This document shows positions 1-5,377 of a stretch of DNA of 18,220 nt, piece by piece. The stretch covers positions 1-18,220 of the forward strand of contig JBLMYK010000133.1 of the NCBI GenBank assembly GCA_050258235.1, read 5' to 3'. A program made the position numbers and the translations under genes. Under the pieces are notes generated by a model. It saw only the letters and a program-made list of their open reading frames with translations. It was not told the DNA's origin and made no database searches. The DNA is from JAKOQB01 sp050258235. Lineage in GTDB: Bacteria > Pseudomonadota > Gammaproteobacteria > Burkholderiales > Burkholderiaceae_F. Numbering within the stretch: position 1 is the stretch's first letter; each line of letters starts with the position of its first letter.

Positions 1-449
1 GCCGTGTCGGCGATCCAGACGATGGCCAGTGCCGACACCAGCAGCGTGACGCCCTGCTGCATCAGCTGCAGGGCGGACAATGCCGCCACGCCGAGCAGCA
101 GGATGCAAAGGATCGACGAAACCGATCGCGGAACGTGCACCCCGCCGCGTTCGGCGCGCACGAGGACCGTGAACAGTCCGACCCAGACGAGCAGCGCGAT
201 GGCGGCCGCCGGCAATACGACCGCGGGGGTCGCCAGGCGGGTTGCCTGCAGTGCAAACACCGCCACGGCGAACCCGATCGCGGCAAGCAGCGACCCGGCC
301 GCGCCGTGCTGCGCCAGGCGCATCCACTCGAAGACGCCCGCGCCGAGCAGCACTGCCATCGCGGCGGCAAACGCCGTCGCGCCCGCCCACAGGGCCCCGG
401 CCAGGCACGCGAGAAGCACGACCGCCGTGATTACCCGCGTCTTCAGCAT
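1..449 (-). CDS. cdsA: Phosphatidate cytidylyltransferase (CDP-diglyceride synthase), N-terminal part; gene runs off the left edge
   Basis: CdsA is an inner-membrane enzyme that makes CDP-diacylglycerol from phosphatidic acid and CTP, the branch-point precursor of membrane phospholipids. Reading the minus strand from the ATG at 449 gives 149 residues beginning MLKTRVITAVVLL, typical of the family N-terminus. The chain is almost entirely hydrophobic, with about five to six likely membrane segments near residues 7-40, 52-68, 75-97, 111-127 and 133-149. It ends at the edge in VWIADTA, the start of the conserved W-x-ADTAAY region. The catalytic C-terminal half and the CDP-alcohol signature lie outside the window. 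The start lies 4 nt after the uppS stop, and an AGGA overlapping that stop is a close-spaced ribosome binding site. This gene normally follows uppS in bacteria, which supports the call. The frame is open with no defect. Confidence 0.93.
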   Translation of the reverse strand, partial: MLKTRVITAVVLLACLAGALWAGATAFAAAMAVLLGAGVFEWMRLAQHGAAGSLLAAIGFAVAVFALQATRLATPAVVLPAAAIALLVWVGLFTVLVRAERGGVHVPRSVSSILCILLLGVAALSALQLMQQGVTLLVSALAIVWIADT

Positions 450-453
450 CGTC

Positions 454-1194
454 CTAGGATGCGAGCGCGAGCTGCGCACTGGTGCGGCCGAAGCGGCGCT
501 CGCGCGTCGCGTACCACGCAAGTGCCGCGTCGAGCGCGTTCGCGTTGAAGTCCGGCCACAGCAAATCCGAAAAATACAGCTCCGCGTAAGCGAGTTGCCA
601 CAGGAGGAAGTTGCTGATGCGCCGCTCGCCGCCGGTACGGATCAGCAGATCGGGCTCCGGCGCGTAGGCAAGTGCCAGGCGCGACGCGAGCTGGCGTTCG
701 TCGATGAGCTCGGGATGCGCAGCCAGCTCGGGCTTCTCCCGCAACATCGACTGCACTGCGTGCGTGATGTCCCAGCGGCCGCCGTAGCTGGCGCAGATCG
801 TCAATTGCAGGCGGTCATTGGCGGCGGTCTTCAGCTGCGCGTCCGTGATCAGGGACTGCAGTTCGCGGTCGAACGCATTCATGTCGCCGACCACGCGCAG
901 CCTGACCCCGTTTTCGTTCAGCTTGCCGACTTCCTTCTCCAGCGCGTTGACGAACAGCCGCATCAGCGTGCTGACCTCTTCCTGGGGCCGCTTCCAGTTC
1001 TCGGAACTGAACGCGAACAGGGTCAGGTACTCGATTCCCCGGCGGCCGCAGGCTTCGATGGTGTTGCGCACGGCATCGACGCCGCGCGAATGCCCCGCCA
1101 CGCGCGGCAGGTGGCGCGCGGTCGCCCAGCGGCCATTGCCATCCATGATGATGGCGATGTGTCGGGGTAGCGCCGGATGCGGGGCGGGCGGCAC
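454..1194 (-). CDS. uppS: Isoprenyl transferase, (di-trans,poly-cis)-undecaprenyl-diphosphate synthase
   Basis: UppS is a cytosolic cis-prenyltransferase that adds isopentenyl units to farnesyl diphosphate, giving the C55 lipid carrier for peptidoglycan and other envelope polymers. The 246-residue protein shows the family motifs in order: IIMDGNGRWA at about 15-24 with catalytic Asp18, AGHSRG at 33-38, FAFSSENWKRP at 60-70, and DLLIRTGGERRISNFLLWQ at 182-200, followed by AYAELYF. Length and motifs match a normal full-length enzyme. The start is GTG. An in-frame TAG lies only two codons upstream, and the next Met (residue 17) is inside the active-site motif, so no other start is plausible. The 45-nt gap to frr contains no clear Shine-Dalgarno, so expression may depend on coupling to upstream translation. 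It sits between frr and cdsA, the standard order. Confidence 0.97.
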   Translation of the reverse strand: MPPAPHPALPRHIAIIMDGNGRWATARHLPRVAGHSRGVDAVRNTIEACGRRGIEYLTLFAFSSENWKRPQEEVSTLMRLFVNALEKEVGKLNENGVRLRVVGDMNAFDRELQSLITDAQLKTAANDRLQLTICASYGGRWDITHAVQSMLREKPELAAHPELIDERQLASRLALAYAPEPDLLIRTGGERRISNFLLWQLAYAELYFSDLLWPDFNANALDAALAWYATRERRFGRTSAQLALAS

Positions 1195-1239
1195 GGGCTA
1201 AGGACGATCCGGTGAGGGCCGGCGCGGCGCAAGCGCGCG

Positions 1240-1800
1240 TCAGACCGTCATGATCTCCTTTTCCTTTTCGGCGACAAGCTTGTCGATTTCGGAGATGTGC
1301 TTGTCGGTGAGCTTCTGCATTTCGTCCTGCGCACGACGCTCTTCGTCCTCCGCGACTTCCTTCTTCTTCAGCATGTCTTTCAGGTGCGCGATCGCATCGC
1401 GGCGCAGGTTGCGTACCGCCACACGGGCGTTCTCCCCTTCGTGCCGCACCACCTTGGTCAGCTCCTTGCGGCGCTCTTCGGTCAGCGGCGGCATCGGCAC
1501 GCGGATCACGTCGCCGGTGGTCGCCGGATTCAACCCCAGATCGGAATCCCGGATCGCCTTCTCGATCGGCTGCACCATCTTCTTTTCCCACGGCTGGATC
1601 GTGATCGTGCGCGCATCTCCGAGGCCGACGTTGGCGACCTGCGCCAGCGGAACCATCGCCCCGTAGTAGTCGACCTGGATGTGGTCGAGCAGGCCGGTAT
1701 GGGCGCGGCCGGTCCGGATCTTGGTCAGATCGTGCCTGAACGTTTCGACCGACTTGTGCATCTTCTGTTCAGTCGATTTGCGAATTTCCGCGATGTTCAT
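1240..1800 (-). CDS. frr: Ribosome recycling factor
   Basis: RRF acts in the cytosol with EF-G to split the post-termination ribosome so that subunits can be reused. The 186-residue product starts MNIAEIRKSTEQKM and contains the family hallmarks KIRTGRAHTGLLD, SDLGLNPATTGDVIRVPMPPLTEERRKE (in part) and ARVAVRNLRRDA, ending in the charged helical tail of the three-helix domain. Length agrees with the usual 185. An in-frame ATG 12 codons upstream (1836) would add residues not present in the family. A perfect AAGGAG nine bases before the ATG at 1800 fixes the start there. The gene lies 42 nt after pyrH and 45 nt before uppS. Nothing is unusual in the sequence. Confidence 0.98.
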   Translation of the reverse strand: MNIAEIRKSTEQKMHKSVETFRHDLTKIRTGRAHTGLLDHIQVDYYGAMVPLAQVANVGLGDARTITIQPWEKKMVQPIEKAIRDSDLGLNPATTGDVIRVPMPPLTEERRKELTKVVRHEGENARVAVRNLRRDAIAHLKDMLKKKEVAEDEERRAQDEMQKLTDKHISEIDKLVAEKEKEIMTV

Positions 1801-1809
1801 CGTGCTGTT

Positions 1810-1815
1810 CTCCTT
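1810..1815 (-). promoter_or_regulatory. Ribosome binding site of frr (AAGGAG)
   Basis: On the minus strand AAGGAG lies 9 nt upstream of the ATG at 1800. It is the strongest Shine-Dalgarno in the rpsB-cdsA cluster. It settles the choice between this ATG and the in-frame ATG at 1836. Confidence 0.85.
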
Positions 1816-1842
1816 GCCTGGCAATGATGCCGGCACGCGACA

Positions 1843-2559
1843 CTACACGTGCACGAGCGTCCCCTCGTCCTCGCCCATGACCACGCGGCGCAGCGCACCC
1901 GCCTTGCTGATGTTAAAGACCTTGATCGGCAGACGCTGGTCGCGGCAAAGGGCGAACGCGGTGGCGTCCATGATCTGCAGGCGCTTTCCGAGCGCCTCGT
2001 CGAACGTGATCGTCGAATAGCGGGTCGCCTTGCGGTCCTTCTTCGGATCCGCAGAATAGACGCCGTCGACCTTGGTCGCTTTCAGCACGACTTCCACACC
2101 CATCTCGGACCCCCGCAGGGCGGCGGCGGTGTCGGTGGTGAAGAACGGGTTGCCGGTTCCCGCCGCGAAGATGACGACCTTGCCCTCCTCCAGATACCGG
2201 ATCGCCTTCGGCCGGATGTACGGTTCGACAACCTGTTCGATGTTCAGCGCCGACTGTACCCGTGCCTCGACCCCCGCACGGCGCATCGCGTCCTGCAGCG
2301 CCATCGCGTTCATCACGGTCGCCATCATGCCCATGTAATCGGCGGTGGCGCGGTCCATACCTTCGGCACCCAGCGCAACACCGCGAAAGATGTTGCCGCC
2401 CCCGATCACGATGGCCAGTTCGACGCCGAGCCGCGCAACTTCAGCGATGTCGGCGACCATGCGCTCGATCGTCTCGCGGTTGATGCCGAACGCGTCGTCC
2501 CCCATCAACGCTTCGCCGGAAAGCTTCAGCAGGACCCGTTTGTGCGCCGGAGTGCCCAT
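1843..2559 (-). CDS. pyrH: UMP kinase (uridylate kinase)
   Basis: PyrH phosphorylates UMP to UDP with ATP in pyrimidine nucleotide synthesis. The bacterial enzyme is a hexamer of the amino-acid-kinase fold, allosterically controlled by GTP and UTP. The 238-residue protein carries the N-terminal LLKLSGEAL loop (Lys12), the IGGGNIFRG glycine loop at 52-60, the MDRATADYMGMMATVMNA segment at 68-85 and the nucleotide-site GTGNPFFTTDTAA at 134-146, then LKATKVDGVY. Length is normal. The start is ATG, 14 nt after the tsf stop. The spacer holds only a moderate purine patch (AGGCGGG), so translation is probably coupled to tsf. Position between tsf and frr is the classical arrangement. Confidence 0.98.
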   Translation of the reverse strand: MGTPAHKRVLLKLSGEALMGDDAFGINRETIERMVADIAEVARLGVELAIVIGGGNIFRGVALGAEGMDRATADYMGMMATVMNAMALQDAMRRAGVEARVQSALNIEQVVEPYIRPKAIRYLEEGKVVIFAAGTGNPFFTTDTAAALRGSEMGVEVVLKATKVDGVYSADPKKDRKATRYSTITFDEALGKRLQIMDATAFALCRDQRLPIKVFNISKAGALRRVVMGEDEGTLVHV

Positions 2560-2573
2560 GGAAGCCCGCCTGG

Positions 2574-3467
2574 CTACCCGCGCGCCGCGGCAGCCTGCGC
2601 GGCGACTTCCGCCGCGAAGTCGGTCTGCCGTTTCTCGATGCCCTCGCCGACGACGTACAGAACGAAATCGTGCACCGCCGCCGATTTCGACTTCAGCAGT
2701 TCGCCCACGGTCTGCTTGCCGTCGGCGGCCTTCACGAACACCTGCCCGAGCAGCGTGTTCTCCTTAAGGAACTTCTGCACGCTGCCTTCGGCAATCTTCG
2801 CCAGCATCGCCTCGGGCTTGCCGGCCTCGCGCGCCTTTTCCATCGCAATACGGCGCTCCGAATCGATCAGCTGCTGCGGAACTCCACTGGCGTCGAGCGA
2901 CTTCGGCTTGCTCGCCGCAATGTGCATCGCGACGTCCTTGCCCAGTTCCGCGTCGCCGCCGCCCACGTCCGCCAGCACGCCGATCTTCGAGCCGCCGTGC
3001 ACGTAACTGGCGATGCGGCCTTTGGCGGCGAGCCGTGCAAAACGCCGGATCGACATGTTTTCGCCGATCTTGCCGATCAGCGCCGTTCGGGTCGACTCGA
3101 CCGTTCCCTGCCCCAGCGGCAGCGCGGAAAGGGCAGCGACGTCGGCCGGATTCTGTTCGCTCACCAGCGCTGCCAGATTGCGCACGAACGTCTGGAAATC
3201 CTCGTTCTTCGCGACGAAGTCGGTCTCGCAGTTGACCTCGACGATCGAGGCCAGCGTGCCGGCCGGATTGACGTTGACTGCCACCATGCCCTCGGCGGTC
3301 ACCCGCGAAGCCGCCTTCGATGCCTTGCTGCCGAGTTTGACGCGCAGGATCTCCTCGGCCTTGCCCATGTCACCGCCGGCTTCGGCCAGCGCCTTCTTGC
3401 ATTCCATCATCGGAGCGTCGGTCTTCTCACGCAGTTCCTTGACCATGCCCGCGGTAATTTCCGCCAT
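2574..3467 (-). CDS. tsf: Elongation factor Ts
   Basis: EF-Ts is the guanine nucleotide exchange factor that regenerates EF-Tu-GTP during protein synthesis. The 297-residue protein begins MAEITAGMVKELREKT, the UBA-like EF-Tu-binding start. It contains APMMECKKAL and the exchange motif TDFV at 82-85 within VNCETDFVAKNEDF, then the core subdomains and the C-terminal module. The frame is open upstream to 3716, but that part is antisense-like, arginine-rich and overlaps rpsB. The GGGGAG six bases before the ATG at 3467 fixes the start. It lies 106 nt after rpsB, separated by a terminator-like hairpin that should reduce read-through. pyrH follows after 14 nt. Confidence 0.98.
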   Translation of the reverse strand: MAEITAGMVKELREKTDAPMMECKKALAEAGGDMGKAEEILRVKLGSKASKAASRVTAEGMVAVNVNPAGTLASIVEVNCETDFVAKNEDFQTFVRNLAALVSEQNPADVAALSALPLGQGTVESTRTALIGKIGENMSIRRFARLAAKGRIASYVHGGSKIGVLADVGGGDAELGKDVAMHIAASKPKSLDASGVPQQLIDSERRIAMEKAREAGKPEAMLAKIAEGSVQKFLKENTLLGQVFVKAADGKQTVGELLKSKSAAVHDFVLYVVGEGIEKRQTDFAAEVAAQAAAARG

Positions 3468-3473
3468 CGCGTA

Positions 3474-3479
3474 CTCCCC
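3474..3479 (-). promoter_or_regulatory. Ribosome binding site of tsf (GGGGAG)
   Basis: GGGGAG on the minus strand sits 6 nt before the ATG at 3467. It decides the tsf start against the long open upstream extension. Confidence 0.8.
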
Positions 3480-3506
3480 AGCTGTGTCAACTCGTTGAAT
3501 CGCTAG

Positions 3507-3528
3507 AAAAAAGGGGCTTGCGCCCCTT
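3507..3528 (-). terminator. Rho-independent terminator or attenuator between rpsB and tsf
   Basis: On the minus strand AAGGGGC, loop GCAA, GCCCCTT form a perfect 7-bp stem with a GNRA-type tetraloop, followed immediately by T residues (six in a row counting the two that close the stem). This is the form of an intrinsic terminator. It lies 46 nt after the rpsB stop and 39 nt before the tsf start. From general knowledge, the rpsB-tsf gap of Escherichia coli also contains a terminator-like element thought to be partial, giving more S2 than downstream product. Here tsf has no obvious promoter of its own in the short gap, so partial read-through is inferred. Confidence 0.85.
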
Positions 3529-3573
3529 CTCGAAGAAAGACGACCGCGGCCAGACCGGCCGCCGAGGCGTCGC

Positions 3574-4320
3574 CTACGCTGCGTCTTCTTCGACTTCGAC
3601 GAACTCGTCTCCGGTCGTCGCCTGTACCACGCCCTGCAGCGAGGCCGCCTTGCCCTCCAGCACGGCATCGGCGATGCCGCGCGTATAAAGGCGCACCGCT
3701 CGGCTCGAATCGTCATTGCCCGGGATCACGTAGGAGATCCCGTCCGGCGAATGATTCGTGTCCACCACGGCCACCACCGGAATGCCGAGCTTCGCCGCTT
3801 CCGCCACCGCGATCTTGTGATAGCCGACGTCGACCACGAACAGCGCGTCAGGCAGCGCGGTCATGTCCTTGATGCCGCCGATCGACGTATTCAGCTTGTC
3901 GACTTCGCGCTGGAACGTCAATGCCTCCTTCTTCGACATCTGCTCGAGACCACGCTCCTCGATGGTCTGCTCCATCTCCTTCAGGCGCTTGATCGATGTC
4001 TTGATCGTCTTGAAGTTGGTCAGCATCCCGCCCAGCCAGCGTTGGTCGACGTACGGCATGCCGCAGCGCCTGGCCTCCTCCACCACGATGTCGCGCGCCT
4101 GGCGCTTGGTGCCGACGAACAGGATCGTGCCGCGGTTGGTCGCCAGCTGGCGCACGAACTTCGCCGCCTGCAGGAAGTTCTCGAGCGTCCGCTCGAGGTT
4201 GATGATGTGGATCTTGTTGCGGTGGCCGAAGATGTACGGCGCCATCTTCGGGTTCCAGAAGCGGGTCTGGTGTCCGAAATGGACGCCCGCCTCCAGCATT
4301 TCACGCATCGTGACAGACAT
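3574..4320 (-). CDS. rpsB: 30S ribosomal protein S2
   Basis: S2 is a late-assembling protein of the small ribosomal subunit, placed between head and body and needed for S1 binding. The 248-residue sequence begins MSVTMREMLEAGVHFGHQTR. It shows the family signatures WNPKMAPYIFG, RNKIHIINLERT, LFVGTKRQA, YVDQRWLGGMLTNF, the coiled-coil-forming segment around residues 100-150, and the C-terminal IPVVAVVDTNHSPDGISYVIPGNDD region (in part), ending in an acidic tail EVEEDAA. The frame continues 11 codons upstream to another ATG at 4353. The homologous start and a GGAG about 10 nt before 4320 favour the shorter form. It is the first gene of the cluster and has a long leader and a TATAAT promoter upstream. 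Confidence 0.98.
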   Translation of the reverse strand: MSVTMREMLEAGVHFGHQTRFWNPKMAPYIFGHRNKIHIINLERTLENFLQAAKFVRQLATNRGTILFVGTKRQARDIVVEEARRCGMPYVDQRWLGGMLTNFKTIKTSIKRLKEMEQTIEERGLEQMSKKEALTFQREVDKLNTSIGGIKDMTALPDALFVVDVGYHKIAVAEAAKLGIPVVAVVDTNHSPDGISYVIPGNDDSSRAVRLYTRGIADAVLEGKAASLQGVVQATTGDEFVEVEEDAA

Positions 4321-4470
4321 GCTCCAGCTCCAGGCCAAGGTTGGGTCCAACACGCCGGCCGCGTCCCGTCTCGCGTCGGTCGGGCCGACCCGTCGACAGG
4401 CACCTTGGAGGCTGGCGTGCGCGATTTACCTTCGACTCGTGGGCATTTACGACCGGCCCGTCGAGGGTAG
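4321..4470 (-). promoter_or_regulatory. Probable 5' leader of rpsB mRNA
   Basis: If transcription starts about 7 nt after the TATAAT at 4477-4482, rpsB has a leader of roughly 150 nt with no gene in it. It contains a perfect GGTCG-GCC-CGACC hairpin, tandem GTAAAT copies, and two GGAG copies just before the start codon. S2 is known to repress its own operon through the leader in gammaproteobacteria. Whether this leader binds S2 is inference, because I could not align it to a known family. Confidence 0.45.
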
Positions 4471-4475
4471 CCCGT

Positions 4476-4481
4476 TATTAT
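4476..4481 (+). promoter_or_regulatory. Possible -10 element of the map promoter (TATTAT)
   Basis: TATTAT on the plus strand matches the -10 consensus at five of six bases and lies about 50 nt before map. It overlaps the rpsB -10 on the other strand almost completely. Both lie in the loop of the 5-bp inverted repeat CCCGT...ACGGG (4471-4475 and 4482-4486). No clear -35 is visible. Confidence 0.35.
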
Positions 4482-4482
4482 A
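4477..4482 (-). promoter_or_regulatory. -10 element of the rpsB promoter (TATAAT)
   Basis: A perfect consensus TATAAT on the minus strand stands out in very GC-rich surroundings and points at rpsB. No good TTGACA-like -35 lies 16-18 nt upstream (CGGGCG at 17 nt). The promoter may depend on an activator or on a non-canonical -35. Confidence 0.6.
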
Positions 4483-4491
4483 CGGGCTTCG

Positions 4492-4506
4492 GCGGGCAAC
4501 GCCCGC
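4492..4506 (+). repeat. GC-rich hairpin in the map leader
   Basis: GCGGGC, loop AAC, GCCCGC is a perfect 6-bp inverted repeat flanked on each side by GCTTCG (4486-4491 and 4505-4510). If map is transcribed from the TATTAT at 4476, the hairpin would lie at the 5' end of its mRNA, 24 nt before the ATG. There is no T run, so it is not an intrinsic terminator. Confidence 0.45.
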
Positions 4507-4530
4507 TTCGCGGAAGCAGACCGGCATTTC

Positions 4531-5367
4531 ATGGCGATCGTCATCAAAACGGCAGCCGACATTGAAGGCATGCGCACGGCCGGCCGGCTGGCGGCCGAGG
4601 TGCTGGATTTCATCACGCCGCATGTGAAGGCCGGAGTGGCGACCGCTGAACTGGACCGCCTCTGCCACGACCTGATCGTCAACGTTCAGGGCGCGACACC
4701 CGCGCCGCTGAACTACGCCCCACCCGGCTACCGGCCGTTTCCGAAGTCGATCTGCACCTCGGTCAACCACCAGGTCTGCCACGGAATTCCAGGCGATCGC
4801 GTGCTGAAGAACGGCGACGTCGTCAACATCGACGTCACCGTGATCAAGGACGGCTACCACGGCGACACGAGCCGGATGTTCTACGTCGGCGAGCCGTCGA
4901 TTGCCGCGCGGCGACTGTGCGAGGTCACCTACGAGTGCATGTGGCTCGGCATCCTGCAGGTGCGGCCTGGCGGCTATCTTGGGGACATCGGGCACGCAAT
5001 ACAGACGCACGCGGAGAAACACGGGTACAGCGTGGTCAGGGAGTTCTGCGGGCACGGCGTCGGGCGCAAGTTCCACGAGGAGCCGCAGGTTCTGCACTAC
5101 GGCAAGCCCGGCACGCTGGAAAAGCTGGTTCCGGGGATGATCTTCACCATCGAGCCGATGATCAATGCGGGTCGGCGCGAGATCCGCGAACTCGCGGACG
5201 GCTGGACCATCGTCACCAAGGATCATTCGCTGTCGGCCCAGTGGGAGCACACGGTGCTCGTCACCGAGTCGGGCTACGAGATCATGACGCTGTCGGCGGC
5301 GACGCCGGCGCCGCCGCGCATGGTTGCGGCCGGGGCCCATCCACCCGTCTCGCTCGTCGACGCCTGA
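4531..5367 (+). CDS. map: Type I methionine aminopeptidase
   Basis: MetAP removes the initiator methionine from nascent proteins after deformylation. The 278-residue protein has the pita-bread fold motifs: His84 in QVCHGIP, metal ligands Asp101 (NIDV) and Asp112 (HGDTSRMF), His175 in FCGHGVGRKFHEEP, Glu208 in FTIEPM and Glu239 in QWEHT. All five metal ligands of the family are present. It begins directly with the catalytic domain, as in the short type Ia enzymes. It is about 14 residues longer than the Escherichia coli enzyme, mostly a Pro/Ala-rich C-terminal tail. The start ATG at 4531 has only a weak GGAAG 14 nt upstream. It is divergent from rpsB and 10 nt ahead of glnD, with which it is probably cotranscribed. 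The deformylase gene that acts one step earlier lies just beyond glnD. Confidence 0.97.
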   Translation: MAIVIKTAADIEGMRTAGRLAAEVLDFITPHVKAGVATAELDRLCHDLIVNVQGATPAPLNYAPPGYRPFPKSICTSVNHQVCHGIPGDRVLKNGDVVNIDVTVIKDGYHGDTSRMFYVGEPSIAARRLCEVTYECMWLGILQVRPGGYLGDIGHAIQTHAEKHGYSVVREFCGHGVGRKFHEEPQVLHYGKPGTLEKLVPGMIFTIEPMINAGRREIRELADGWTIVTKDHSLSAQWEHTVLVTESGYEIMTLSAATPAPPRMVAAGAHPPVSLVDA

Positions 5368-5377
5368 CGTCGTCCGC

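Noticed and set aside
3468..3716. Upstream extension of tsf (83 extra codons)
   Set aside because: The extension overlaps the rpsB end and the terminator and is Arg-rich. The family N-terminus and a GGGGAG place the start at 3467.
4321..4530. Possible tRNA, small RNA or small protein gene in the largest gap
   Set aside because: No cloverleaf, no open frame with a credible start and ribosome binding site. The region is better explained as leader and promoters.
5324..5377. Alternative glnD start inside map
   Set aside because: It would add 18 residues of out-of-frame map sequence; ATG 5378 gives a natural N-terminus 10 nt after map.
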